From NCBI GenBank assembly GCA_041398245.1, contig JAWKVC010000003.1:185176-249175 (forward strand): a DNA stretch of 64,000 nt. The letters run 5' to 3'. Of this stretch, positions 33,282 through 42,134 are shown piece by piece; position 1 is the first letter of the stretch, and every line of letters begins with the position of its first letter. This DNA is from UBA7672 sp041398245. Lineage in GTDB: Bacteria; Pseudomonadota; Alphaproteobacteria; Caulobacterales; Hyphomonadaceae. The position numbers and the translations under genes are program-made. Under the pieces are notes generated by a model. It searched no databases, was not told the origin of the DNA, and saw only the letters and a program-made list of their open reading frames with translations.

Positions 33282-34352
33282 ATGGCGTACACGCTGATCA
33301 ATGCGCGTCCGGCGCCCCGCGCGCCGTCCGATGTTTCGCCCACGGCGCTGGCCGCGGCGCAGGGGGCGCTGGTCGATTCGCATGACCGGCGGGTCAGCTA
33401 TCTGCGTCTGTCGATCACCGACCGCTGCGACCTGCGCTGCACCTATTGCATGCCGGAGCGGATGACCTTCCTGCCGCGAAAGGACGTGCTCAGCTTCGAG
33501 GAGCTGGACGAGCTGGTGACAGCGTTTGCGTCCTTCGGCGTCGACAAGCTGCGGATCACGGGCGGCGAGCCGCTGGTGCGCAAGGACGTGATGGAGCTGA
33601 TGGCGCGGTTCGCGCGGCATCTGGGTCATGGCCTGCGCGAGCTGACGCTGACGACCAACGGCACGCTGCTGTCGAAATATGCCGGCGAGCTTTCGGCGAT
33701 CGGCGTGCGGCGGATCAATGTTTCGCTCGATACGCTGAAACGCGATGTGTTCGAGCGCATCTCGCGGCGCGACATGCTGGGTGATGTGCTGCACGGCGTG
33801 GACGCGGCGCTGGCGGCGGGCCTGAAAGTGAAGATCAATACGGTCGCGTTGGCGGGCACGAACGAACACGAGATTCCGGAGCTGATCCGCTACGCCCATG
33901 GGCGCGGGGCGGACATCACGCTGATCGAGACCATGCCGATGGGCGAGGCGGAGACGGACCGCGTCGAGGATTTCCTGCCGCTCGATACGGTGCGGGCCGA
34001 CCTCGCGCGTCAGTTCACGCTGACCGATCTTGATTATCGCACCGGCGGGCCGGCGCGCTATGTGAAGGTGGAAGAGACGGGCGGACGGCTCGGCTTCATC
34101 ACACCGCTGAGCCACAATTTCTGCGAGAGCTGTAATCGCGTGCGCCTCACATGCACAGGCAGGCTCTACACCTGCCTCGGCCGCGAGGATGGAGCGGACC
34201 TGCGCGAGGCGCTGCGTTCCGATCCTTCGGGCGCGAAGCTGCGCGAGGCGATTATCGGCGCCATCGCCGCCAAGCCCAAGGGGCACGATTTCGACGCTGC
34301 GCGGCTGGCGACGCCGGCCAGCCCCCGCAACATGTCGACGACGGGCGGCTGA
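33282..34352 (+). CDS. moaA: GTP 3',8-cyclase (molybdenum cofactor biosynthesis protein A)
   Basis: This 356-residue radical SAM enzyme converts GTP to 3',8-cyclo-GTP. The N-terminal cluster is in SITDRCDLRCTYCMPER (CxxxCxxC) and the SAM-binding GGEPL follows in RITGGEPLVRKD. The C-terminal [4Fe-4S] cysteines are in CESCNRVRLTCTGRLYTCLG. The chain ends in Gly-Gly, essential for MoaA activity with MoaC. The stop shares a base with the moaD start. moaC is not in the window. Confidence 0.96.
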   Translation: MAYTLINARPAPRAPSDVSPTALAAAQGALVDSHDRRVSYLRLSITDRCDLRCTYCMPERMTFLPRKDVLSFEELDELVTAFASFGVDKLRITGGEPLVRKDVMELMARFARHLGHGLRELTLTTNGTLLSKYAGELSAIGVRRINVSLDTLKRDVFERISRRDMLGDVLHGVDAALAAGLKVKINTVALAGTNEHEIPELIRYAHGRGADITLIETMPMGEAETDRVEDFLPLDTVRADLARQFTLTDLDYRTGGPARYVKVEETGGRLGFITPLSHNFCESCNRVRLTCTGRLYTCLGREDGADLREALRSDPSGAKLREAIIGAIAAKPKGHDFDAARLATPASPRNMSTTGG

Positions 34353-34606
34353 TGGCTGGCGTCGTTCTCCTGTTCGGACGGTTGAAGGACGCGTTCGGAG
34401 CGCCATCGATCGAAATGCCGGAAGGCGCGGGAACTGCGGCGGAGCTGCGTGCACTGCTGGCCGCCGGGAATCCCGATCTTGCGGAGACGATCCGGTCAAA
34501 ATCCGTCCGCATCGCGGTGAACCAGGAGATGGTGACCGACGAGGCCGCCGCGCGCATCACGCCGGCGGACGAAGTTGCGCTGCTGCCGCCGCTGAGCGGG
34601 GGGTAG
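34352..34606 (+). CDS. moaD: Molybdopterin synthase sulfur carrier subunit
   Basis: The 84-residue ubiquitin-like protein begins MAGVVLLFGRLKDAFGAPSI and ends in LPPLSGG; the terminal Gly-Gly is adenylated and thiocarboxylated. It pairs with MoaE encoded at 25727-26179. Its ATG overlaps the last base of moaA's stop, so translation is coupled. Confidence 0.92.
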   Translation: MAGVVLLFGRLKDAFGAPSIEMPEGAGTAAELRALLAAGNPDLAETIRSKSVRIAVNQEMVTDEAAARITPADEVALLPPLSGG

Positions 34607-34666
34607 CTGCGGCTATCGCCCGCCGTACGTGGTTGCTGACTCGTCCCGGTCGCCAGCTTTCCGGTC

Positions 34667-36112
34667 CTAGGCAGCGCCTTTGGGGCCGCCCCGCGCGCCG
34701 TGGTCGGCGAGGATCATGGCTGCGCACGCGGTTACATTGCAGCCGGTCGGGATGTGCAGGAATTCGTTCGGGCCATGCGCGTTGGAGTGTGGACCCAGCA
34801 CGCCGGTGATCAGGAACTGCGCTTGGGGGAAGCGCTTGCCGAGCATTCCGATGAAGGGGATCGATCCGCCTTCACCCATCAGCGCGGCCGGCTTTCCGAA
34901 TGTCGCCTTCGATGCAGCGTGAATCGACTTCTCTAGCCAGGGACTTAGCGGAGGCGCATTCCAGCCCGCGCCGGCCTGCTCGGCCTCGAACTTCACCTTT
35001 GCGCCCTGAAGCGGCTTCGCGGTGAGCGCCTTCTTCACCGCCTTCGTTGCTTCATCGGCGTCGACCGTCGGTGGCAGGCGCAAGCTCAGCTTCAGCGACG
35101 TCTTGGGCCGCAGCACATTCCCTGCGCTTGCCGGTGCGGGCAGCCCGTCAGCGCCAACGACCGCCAGCTGAGGCCGCCATGTCCGATTGAGCACCAGCTC
35201 TGCGCCTTCAACGCCCGGCGGATGCGTCTTCCCCACAAATGGAAACTTGCGCCACACCTGCTCGCCGAGGGCGTCAGCGGCGACCTTCGCCTGCGCGATG
35301 CGGTCCTTCGGAATTTCGGCCTGCACGTCGGCGAGGATCACTTCGCCGGTCTCCGCCGCCTCGATGCGCGACAGCAGCGCCCGCGCGATGCGGAAGCTGT
35401 CCGGCACGATGCCGGAGGCGTCGCCCGAGTGTACGCCTTCCTCCAGCACCGAGACGGTCAGCAAACCCCCGACCAGACCCCGCAAGGAGGTCGTGAGCCA
35501 CATCTGCTCGTAGTTTCCGCAGCCTGAGTCGAGACAGATCACCAGCGAGGGCGATCCGATGCGGTCTTCGAGATGGTCGATGTAGAAGGGCAGGTCATAG
35601 CTACCGCTTTCCTCGCAGGCCTCGATCAGCACGACGCACCGCGCGCGGGGGATATTCTGCTTCTGCAGAGCCAGCAGTGCGGTCACCGATGCATAGATTG
35701 CGTAGCCATCATCCGCGCCGCCACGGCCATAGAGCTTGTCGTCGCGCAGAACCGGCGTCCACGGCCCCATGCCTTCGGCCCAGCCTGTCATCTCCGGCTG
35801 CTTGTCGAGATGGCCATAGAGCAGGACGGTGTCCTTGGCGCCTTTCGGCAGTGTCGAGGGGACCTCGATAAGGATGACCGGCGTGCGTCCCTTCAGGCGG
35901 ACCACTTCGAGTTTCGCGCCGGGGAGATCCTTGATCTTCTCCCGCGCCCACCGGACCATGTGTTCGACCGCGCGGTCGATGTGACCGTTGGCCTGCCACT
36001 TCGGATCGAAGTCTGGCGACTTGGCCGGGATGCGTATGTATTCGGTGATCTCGGGAACGATTTCGCGGGTCCATACCCCGTCGACGAACTTCTTCAGCGC
36101 AGCACGATTCAT
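34667..36112 (-). CDS. M20-family dipeptidase/metallopeptidase
   Basis: A 481-residue zinc peptidase. Metal ligands and catalytic residues appear in order: VLLYGHLDKQP (His, Asp), GRGGADDGYA (bridging Asp), IEACEESGSYD (catalytic Glu-Glu), ICLDSGCGNYE (Asp) and the last ligand His in SNAHGPNEFL. A dimerisation domain is inserted at about 200-330. It resembles cytosolic nonspecific dipeptidases. ATG 36112 with GGGA upstream matches the family start MNRAALKKFVDG. It is convergent with moaD. Confidence 0.9.
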   Translation of the reverse strand: MNRAALKKFVDGVWTREIVPEITEYIRIPAKSPDFDPKWQANGHIDRAVEHMVRWAREKIKDLPGAKLEVVRLKGRTPVILIEVPSTLPKGAKDTVLLYGHLDKQPEMTGWAEGMGPWTPVLRDDKLYGRGGADDGYAIYASVTALLALQKQNIPRARCVVLIEACEESGSYDLPFYIDHLEDRIGSPSLVICLDSGCGNYEQMWLTTSLRGLVGGLLTVSVLEEGVHSGDASGIVPDSFRIARALLSRIEAAETGEVILADVQAEIPKDRIAQAKVAADALGEQVWRKFPFVGKTHPPGVEGAELVLNRTWRPQLAVVGADGLPAPASAGNVLRPKTSLKLSLRLPPTVDADEATKAVKKALTAKPLQGAKVKFEAEQAGAGWNAPPLSPWLEKSIHAASKATFGKPAALMGEGGSIPFIGMLGKRFPQAQFLITGVLGPHSNAHGPNEFLHIPTGCNVTACAAMILADHGARGGPKGAA

Positions 36113-36271
36113 CGGTAGTTCCCGGATAGCTGGCGGTGGCAGACCAGACAAAGATTGCGGCTCATCGACCGTCGCGGCGCGACAATAGCAGCTATCGGGG
36201 CGTTGTCAGGGTGAGACCTGATGAGATCGGCCTTGCGCTGGTTCCGGCTCATGGACTCTCGGGGGCACGGC

Positions 36272-36946
36272 TTATGGAAGCGGCGCGTCGGTCCGTTCCA
36301 CCGGACCGAACGTCTCCTCGAACGCGGCCTTCAGCGCGACGTCGACATCGTGCATCGAGACGAGATAGCCGAGGTCGGCCAGCGAGGTGACGCTGAGCCC
36401 GGGGTCGGCAACGCCGCAGGGTGTGATGCCGCCGAAGTGGGAGAGGTCCGGCTCCACATTGAGGCTGATGCCGTGATAGCTGACCCAGCGCTTGAGGCGG
36501 ACGCCGATGGCGGCGATCTTGTCTTCGCGCAGCTGGCCGCCGGGGCGGGTGCGATCGACCCAGACGCCGACACGGCCGGCGCGGCGCTCGCCCTTGACGT
36601 TGAAGCTGGCCAGCGTGCGGATGATCCAGGTCTCGAGCGAGCAGACGTACTGCTTCACGTCGCGTCCGCGTTGCGTGAGATCGAGCATCACATACACCAC
36701 GCGCTGGCCGGGGCCGTGATAGGTGAACTGGCCGCCGCGCTGGGTGTCGAAAACCGGGAAGCGCGAAGGGTCCCTCAGGTCGCTGTCCTTGCCGCTTGCG
36801 CCCTTGGTGTAGAGCGGCGGGTGTTCCAGCAGCCAGACGAGTTCGGGGGCCTCGCCCGCCGCGATGGCGGCGGCGCGTGATTCCATGGCCGCGACGGCTT
36901 CGGGATAGCCGACCAGCCCCCCGGAAATGGCCCATTGCGTAGTCAT
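36272..36946 (-). CDS. lipB: Lipoyl(octanoyl) transferase
   Basis: This 224-residue enzyme moves octanoate from ACP to lipoyl domains. It shows the LEHPPLYTKGASG loop, RGGQFTYHGPGQRVVYVMLDL, the catalytic Lys in EDKIAAIGVR and catalytic Cys in GGITPCGV. It stands alone and is divergent from fliN across 56 bases. Confidence 0.94.
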   Translation of the reverse strand: MTTQWAISGGLVGYPEAVAAMESRAAAIAAGEAPELVWLLEHPPLYTKGASGKDSDLRDPSRFPVFDTQRGGQFTYHGPGQRVVYVMLDLTQRGRDVKQYVCSLETWIIRTLASFNVKGERRAGRVGVWVDRTRPGGQLREDKIAAIGVRLKRWVSYHGISLNVEPDLSHFGGITPCGVADPGLSVTSLADLGYLVSMHDVDVALKAAFEETFGPVERTDAPLP

Positions 36947-37002
36947 TAACCTGTCTGAAATCCGAAGCGGGAAGTCTCAGCCCCGTATATTGGAGCTTCT
37001 GC

Positions 37003-37257
37003 GTGCAGTCTCAACTCGACAAGGTCGGGGTCGAAATAACTGTCCTTCTGGGGCGGTCGCTGATTCCCATGCAGCAATTGCTGCGGATGGGCCGGGGCGC
37101 CGTTATCCAGCTCGACACGCAGGAGAACGACGAGGTCTGGATTCTGGCCAACAACCACCCCATCGCCCGGGGCGAATTGATCATCGAGAACGACAAGATC
37201 TCAGTGTCGATCACCGGTTCCGCCCAGGTCGAGGACTATTTCGCCACAGAGCAATAG
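37003..37257 (+). CDS. fliN: Stand-alone FliN/SpoA-domain flagellar switch protein
   Basis: An 84-residue protein consisting almost entirely of a SpoA domain: VEITVLLGRSLIPMQQLLRM, GAVIQLDTQENDEVWILANN and PIARGELIIENDKISVSITG. It is shorter than most FliN proteins and lies away from any flagellar cluster, between lipB and a tRNA gene. The start is GTG 37003 with GGAG seven bases before. It could be a true C-ring FliN, an auxiliary copy or another SpoA protein. Confidence 0.8.
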   Translation: MQSQLDKVGVEITVLLGRSLIPMQQLLRMGRGAVIQLDTQENDEVWILANNHPIARGELIIENDKISVSITGSAQVEDYFATEQ

Positions 37258-37341
37258 CCGGTTTTTGCGGGGCTTTTTCTCCCCCACATTCGCTCTTCAC
37301 ATTCCATGCAACCCAGCCTATACGGCGCGCTTGCCCGGCGT

Positions 37342-37426
37342 GCGGTCGTGGCGGAATTGGTAGACGCACTACCTTGAGGTGGTAGCGCCGCAAGGCGTGG
37401 AAGTTCGAGTCTTCTCGACCGCACCA
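37342..37426 (+). tRNA. tRNA-Leu (anticodon GAG)
   Basis: Acceptor GCGGTCG pairs with CGACCGC. The D-arm is TGGCGGAATTGGTAGACGC. The anticodon stem CTACC/GGTAG carries loop TTGAGGT, giving GAG. It has a long variable arm and an encoded CCA. Confidence 0.95.
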
Positions 37427-37469
37427 GGTAACTTCAGAAGAGAGATTGTCGCCGTGTAGGGAGGTCGCC

Positions 37470-38885
37470 ATGAATGACACCCGCGACCCTGTCGACACGC
37501 CGGAAATCCATTCACAGCCAGACCCCGCAGAGCGCGTCGGCGCTGTCACGCCCTCGATGATCGCCCAGTTCGTCGGCGCGGTCGGCGATGGCGACAAGCC
37601 GTTCCTGTGGCGCACGGTGAAGGAGCTTCACCCGGCCGACACCGCCGACTTGCTGGAGCATCTACCCCCGGAAGCCTTCCGCAAGGCGATCCATCTTCTC
37701 GGCAAGAACCTGCCGGCCGAGGCGGTGGCGGAACTGTCCGACAGCGCCCGCCTTGAAGCGCTGAACGAGCTGACCGACGCCGCCGTGACGGCGATGATCG
37801 GCCATCTGGATTCGGACGACGCGTCCTTCCTGCTCAACGATCTCGAAGAGGATCGTCAGGCGCGCATCCTGACCAAGGTTTCCGCGACCGACCGGGCCGC
37901 GATCGAAAGCGCGTTGGCCTTCGACGAGGAGACGGCCGGCCGCCTGATGCAGCGCGCCTTCGTGGCCGCGCCCGTGTTCTGGACGGTCGGGCAGGCCATC
38001 GACCACATGCGGACGGTGCACGACGACGACCTGCCGGAGATTTTCTTTGAAATCTATCTGGTTGATCCGGCCTTCCGCCTGCAGGGGAGCGTGCCTGTGT
38101 CCGGGCTGGTGCGGCATCCGCGGGAGCGGCCGCTCAAGGAAATCATGAAAGATGTTCCGGTGCATGTGCGGCCGGAGATGGACCAGGAGGAGGTGGCCTA
38201 TCTCTTCCGGCAGTACAACCTCGCGTCCGCGCCCGTCGTGGACGAAGCCGGCCGGCTGACCGGCATGATCACCATCGACGACGTGGTCGACGTTATCCAG
38301 GAAGAGGCGGAGGAGGATATCCTCGCCCTGTCCGGCGTCAGCGAGGCGGGCGTCAACCAGTCCGTGTTCTCCGCCGTGCGCGCGCGTATTCCGTGGCTGG
38401 CCATCAACCTTGCGACGGCTTTCCTGGCTTCGGCCATCGTGTCGCTGTTCGCGCCGGTGATCGATCAGGTGGTTGTGCTGGCCTTCCTCATGCCCGTGGT
38501 GGCGGGTCTCAGCGGGAATGCCGGATCACAGGCGCTCGCCGTCGCCGTGCGCGCCATCGCGGAGCGGGACCTCGAGGGTCAGATGGTGATGCGTGCGATC
38601 CGGCGCGAAGCGCTGACCGCGCTGGTTAACGGGCTGATCATCGCATGGACCGCGGCGCTGATCGTTCTGCTCTGGTTCCACAATCCGACCATCAGCCTGG
38701 TGATCGGGGCGGCCATGACGATCACCTTCTGCTGGGCCGGCCTGATCGGCATTCTGGCGCCGTTAACCCTGCGGCGCTTCGGCGTCGACCCTGCTGTCGC
38801 CTCGTCGGTCTTTGTGCTGACGAGCATTGATATGGCCAGCTTTTTCTTTGCTTTCCTCGGCCTTGCGACCCTCTTCCTGATGTAG
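37470..38885 (+). CDS. mgtE: Magnesium transporter MgtE
   Basis: The 471-residue protein has the cytoplasmic N-domain with helical repeats (LHPADTADLLEHLPPE, LDSDDASFLLNDLEEDRQ), and two CBS domains (about 150-275) including LTGMITIDDVVDVIQEEAEEDI. Five C-terminal membrane helices follow with the pore signature PVVAGLSGNAGSQALAVAVR. Mg2+ binding to the CBS/N domains gates the channel. ATG 37470 follows GGGAGG. The N-terminal 25 residues are acidic and disordered-looking. Confidence 0.94.
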   Translation: MNDTRDPVDTPEIHSQPDPAERVGAVTPSMIAQFVGAVGDGDKPFLWRTVKELHPADTADLLEHLPPEAFRKAIHLLGKNLPAEAVAELSDSARLEALNELTDAAVTAMIGHLDSDDASFLLNDLEEDRQARILTKVSATDRAAIESALAFDEETAGRLMQRAFVAAPVFWTVGQAIDHMRTVHDDDLPEIFFEIYLVDPAFRLQGSVPVSGLVRHPRERPLKEIMKDVPVHVRPEMDQEEVAYLFRQYNLASAPVVDEAGRLTGMITIDDVVDVIQEEAEEDILALSGVSEAGVNQSVFSAVRARIPWLAINLATAFLASAIVSLFAPVIDQVVVLAFLMPVVAGLSGNAGSQALAVAVRAIAERDLEGQMVMRAIRREALTALVNGLIIAWTAALIVLLWFHNPTISLVIGAAMTITFCWAGLIGILAPLTLRRFGVDPAVASSVFVLTSIDMASFFFAFLGLATLFLM

Positions 38886-38966
38886 AGGAGAGCCCTCTCC
38901 GACGAGATTGGCTTCCCGATTGCAACGAGGAGGCGAGTTTCGAGGGGGATGTGTCAGGTCAGGACT

Positions 38967-40316
38967 ATGACAGGTCGCTTGCGTACATCGGCCACGGGCC
39001 TTCAGCTCATCAAGAGCTTCGAGGGCTTTCGCGAGTCTGCGACCCAGCTGCCGGGCGGGCGCTGGACGATCGGCTATGGCCATGTGCGAACAGCCCGCGA
39101 GGGTCTGACCATCAGTGAGGGCGACGCCGAGGATCTGCTGCGGCACGATCTGAAGCCGGTCGAGGACGCCATCGCCTCATCCGTCTTTGCGCCTCTTATG
39201 CAGAACCAGTTCGACGCGCTCGTCTCGCTGGTCTTCAACATCTCGCCGGCGCAGTTCCGCGAGTCCGACATTCTGAGGAACCTTAACGCCGGCGACTTCC
39301 TCGCCGCCGCCAATGGTTTCGACCTGTGGCGCCGTGCGCGTCTGCATGGCCGGACCATGGTGGTTGATGCGCTGGTGCGTCGCCGGGCTGCGGAGAAGGC
39401 TATGTTCCTGGATCACCCCAATGGCCCCGTTCCTGCGCCAACCCCGGTTGTGAAACCGGAGATGGATGTGAGCGCCCCACAAAACGCGCCGGCCGACGAC
39501 AACGAAGACGACGCGCCGTCGCATCAGGTCCAGGCCAGCAGTTCGGTCGATATCGCTGAAGCGGTTCGCCGGCTGGCCGAACGGACGCGCGAGGCCATCA
39601 CGCCCGCGCCTGAGATCCCGTTGCCGCCGGGCGCCGTTGTGACGCCAGACCCGGCGCGCACCGAAGACAAGATCGCGCCGCAGGCTCCCGCCGGTGAAGC
39701 GGCCGAGCCCGTTGCGGCGGCCGAAGCTGCACCGCGCGTCAAGACGACGGAAGAACTTGAGCGCGCGGGTCGCGACATTGCAGAGCGCGTCCGCTCGATC
39801 CTGAAACGGGCTGAAGCCACGATCATCGGCGATGCCGATCCGCAGCCTGTTTCTCAGCCGCCATCGCCGCCGGAAGCGCCGCAACCCGCGCCGCAGTCCG
39901 GCCATGCCGACAACGAGAATGTCCGCGAAGGCCTGCCGGATTTCGATGCGCCGGCCGAGCGCGCGTCGCAAGAGGACCGGAGCCGCCGCCTTATCGACGA
40001 CACCGAAACATTCGATCCGGGCCGCCCGGCGGAAGATCTGTTCGCCGAAGGCGAGCGCAAGGCCCGCATCGTCAACGGCCAGTCGCGCCGCGTTGGACTG
40101 GTGTCGGGGCGCGTGGTCATGCACGCCCCCTGGATCATCGTGCTGGTGTTGTCGGTGCTTGGCTTCGCCATCGGCGCGGTCGAGGCGTTCCGGAGCGGCG
40201 GCCTTGAGGCGGGCGCGCCCCGTCTGGCGGGTGTCGTGCTGGCCGTGTTCGGCGTCATGCTGGTCATGAGCGCCTATTTCATCTTCTGGAACCGCCAGAC
40301 GCGCGACGAGGCCTGA
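38967..40316 (+). CDS. GH24-type lysozyme domain protein with C-terminal membrane helices
   Basis: The 449-residue product combines an N-terminal phage-lysozyme-like domain (about 10-150), a long Pro/Ala-rich linker (about 155-365) and two C-terminal membrane helices (about 385-440). The catalytic Glu is in LIKSFEGFRE and the Thr in GGRWTIGYGHV. The Asp seen in T4 lysozyme is replaced within SATQLPGG, as in many caulobacterial homologues by my recollection. NQFDALVSLVFNI is the conserved helix. It may act on peptidoglycan, but no signal peptide is present. ATG 38949 is an alternative start. No phage genes are nearby. Confidence 0.78.
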   Translation: MTGRLRTSATGLQLIKSFEGFRESATQLPGGRWTIGYGHVRTAREGLTISEGDAEDLLRHDLKPVEDAIASSVFAPLMQNQFDALVSLVFNISPAQFRESDILRNLNAGDFLAAANGFDLWRRARLHGRTMVVDALVRRRAAEKAMFLDHPNGPVPAPTPVVKPEMDVSAPQNAPADDNEDDAPSHQVQASSSVDIAEAVRRLAERTREAITPAPEIPLPPGAVVTPDPARTEDKIAPQAPAGEAAEPVAAAEAAPRVKTTEELERAGRDIAERVRSILKRAEATIIGDADPQPVSQPPSPPEAPQPAPQSGHADNENVREGLPDFDAPAERASQEDRSRRLIDDTETFDPGRPAEDLFAEGERKARIVNGQSRRVGLVSGRVVMHAPWIIVLVLSVLGFAIGAVEAFRSGGLEAGAPRLAGVVLAVFGVMLVMSAYFIFWNRQTRDEA

Positions 40317-40388
40317 CCCGGCCATCCGGATATCGGGCGTGACGGCGCGGCAGCTGGAATTCTTCCGCCCGGCTGCTAGAACGCCGGG

Positions 40389-41561
40389 ATGATCCCGAAC
40401 GCACCCCGACCCCTCGATTTCGATCTCGGCGAAACCGCCGACATGATTCGCGATACCGTCGCGAGCTTCGCGCAGGCGGAGATCGCGCCCCGCGCTGCGG
40501 AGATAGACCGCACCGATGAATTCCCGCGCGATCTGTGGCCGCGCATGGGCGAGCTGGGCCTGCTCGGCATCACGGTCGAGGAAGAGTGGGGCGGTTCCGG
40601 CCTCGGCTATCTTGAGCACGTGGTGGCGATGGAGGAGATCAGCCGCGCTTCTGCTTCGGTGGCGTTGAGCTATGGCGCGCACTCGAACCTGTGCGTGAAC
40701 CAGATGCGGCGCTGGGGCAATGACGCCCAGAAGAAAAAGTATCTCACGAAGCTGATTGCCGGCGAGCATCTGGGCTCGCTGGCGATGTCGGAGCCGGGGG
40801 CCGGGTCTGACGTCGTGTCGATGAAGCTGACGGCCGTGAAGAAGGGCGACCGCTACATCCTCAACGGTTCGAAGATGTGGATCACCAACGGCCCGTCGGC
40901 CGATACGCTGATTGTCTACGCCAAGACCGATCCGGAAAAAGGCTCGCGCGGCATCAGCGCCTTCATCATCGAGAAGGGGTTCAAGGGCTTTTCCGTGGCG
41001 CAGAAACTCGACAAGCTCGGCATGCGTGGTTCGGAAACCGGCGAGCTGGTGTTCGAGGACTGCGAAGTCCCCGAAGAGAACCTGATGGGTCCGCTGAACA
41101 GCGGCGTCGAAATCCTGATGTCGGGTCTCGACTATGAGCGCGCAGTGTTGTCGGCGGGATCGACTGGCATCATGCAGGCCTGCATGGATGTCGTGCTGCC
41201 CTACATCCACGACCGCAAGCAGTTCGGCAAATCGATCGGTGAGTTCCAGCTCATCCAGGGCAAGGTCGCCGACATGTATGTGAAGATGAACGCGGCCAAG
41301 GCCTACACCTACGCCGTGGCAAAGGCGTGCGATGCGGGCAAGACCGCGCGCAAGGATGCGGCGGGCGCGATCCTGTTCGCGGCGGAAACGGCGACCCAAC
41401 TGGCGCTGGACGCGATCCAGATCCTCGGCGGCAACGGCTATATCAACGACTATCCGACCGGCCGCCTGCTGCGCGACGCCAAGCTCTACGAGATCGGCGC
41501 CGGCACAAGCGAAATCCGCCGCTGGCTGATCGGCCGGGAGCTGTTTGCGGAGTCGATGTAA
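40389..41561 (+). CDS. ivd: Isovaleryl-CoA dehydrogenase
   Basis: A 390-residue flavoprotein oxidising isovaleryl-CoA in leucine breakdown, passing electrons to ETF. It shows LAMSEPGAGSDVVSMK, WITNGPSADTLIVYAKT, the catalytic Glu in the IVD-type position LDYERAVLSAG, HDRKQFGKSIGEFQLIQGK and QILGGNGYINDYPTGRLLRD. The usual liu partners (MCC carboxylase, hydratase) are absent downstream; an AT-rich unrelated gene follows 23 bases later. Confidence 0.92.
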   Translation: MIPNAPRPLDFDLGETADMIRDTVASFAQAEIAPRAAEIDRTDEFPRDLWPRMGELGLLGITVEEEWGGSGLGYLEHVVAMEEISRASASVALSYGAHSNLCVNQMRRWGNDAQKKKYLTKLIAGEHLGSLAMSEPGAGSDVVSMKLTAVKKGDRYILNGSKMWITNGPSADTLIVYAKTDPEKGSRGISAFIIEKGFKGFSVAQKLDKLGMRGSETGELVFEDCEVPEENLMGPLNSGVEILMSGLDYERAVLSAGSTGIMQACMDVVLPYIHDRKQFGKSIGEFQLIQGKVADMYVKMNAAKAYTYAVAKACDAGKTARKDAAGAILFAAETATQLALDAIQILGGNGYINDYPTGRLLRDAKLYEIGAGTSEIRRWLIGRELFAESM

Positions 41562-41584
41562 GGCAGGCGATTCTGGGGGGTGCG

Positions 41585-42115
41585 GTGTCTTCGGAAAGTG
41601 AAAAGACGCTTTGGTTTGAGTACTACAATGCTCACATCATATCGAGCATTGGACTCTCAAAGGACTACGCTCACTTGGCGGTCCAATCTTTGATCGCGAT
41701 AAATGCCGGCGCTATGCTCGCGGTGCCTCCTATTGTGGAGGTTTTCTTCAAGGAATCATTGGGCTTCTCTGGCGCGCTTGTGCCGATGCTTCTGTTCCTC
41801 GTCGGATTGCTTGCGGCGGTAGCATGTGCTTACGCCGCGTACTTCAATTTTCAATTTCTTTCGCAAAGCTATTCGGTCGAGCTATGGGCGCGTCTAATCA
41901 CGATTGAAGAGAAATCAGATCTTGAAACGTTTCATCGTCTGAAGGGGTGGCGTGCGAACACCCGAGCGGACTATGAAAAGCAGGAGCTGAAGTATGACAA
42001 GCTTGTGCAAGTGTTCTTCTACATCGCGAATGGGCTAGGGATTCTATCACTGTTGCTGTTTATTCTTGGTTCGCTCCTGTTTGCCAGCGCTTCGCTTCAA
42101 TCAGGCCAGCCGTAA
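41585..42115 (+). CDS. Membrane protein of unknown function, AT-rich
   Basis: A 176-residue product from GTG 41585 (a GGGGGG run lies upstream). Three or four hydrophobic helices are visible: LIAINAGAMLAVPPIVEVFF, ALVPMLLFLVGLLAAVACAY and IANGLGILSLLLFILGSLLF. A soluble middle (about 100-140) is rich in charged residues. Codon use and base composition are clearly more A/T-rich than both neighbours, pointing to horizontal gain. No family was recognised. It sits between ivd and a hydrolase gene on the same strand. Confidence 0.72.
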   Translation: MSSESEKTLWFEYYNAHIISSIGLSKDYAHLAVQSLIAINAGAMLAVPPIVEVFFKESLGFSGALVPMLLFLVGLLAAVACAYAAYFNFQFLSQSYSVELWARLITIEEKSDLETFHRLKGWRANTRADYEKQELKYDKLVQVFFYIANGLGILSLLLFILGSLLFASASLQSGQP

Positions 42116-42134
42116 TTGCGGGGTGGAAGCGCAC

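Noticed and set aside
36946..36970. CtrA binding site (TTAA-N7-TTAA) between lipB and fliN
   Set aside because: Only the first TTAA half matches; the second half is GAAA.
37003..37257. Type III secretion SctQ (YscQ) fragment
   Set aside because: The domain is complete with its own GTG start and ribosome-binding site, and no secretion genes are near; an orphan FliN is simpler.
38949..40316. Prophage remnant, because of the lysozyme domain
   Set aside because: No phage structural, integrase or holin genes are nearby, and the protein has membrane helices and a long linker unlike an endolysin.
39177..41399. 740-codon minus-strand ORF covering the lysozyme and ivd genes
   Set aside because: It spans two good plus-strand genes and their intergenic gap, with a low-complexity Arg-rich product.
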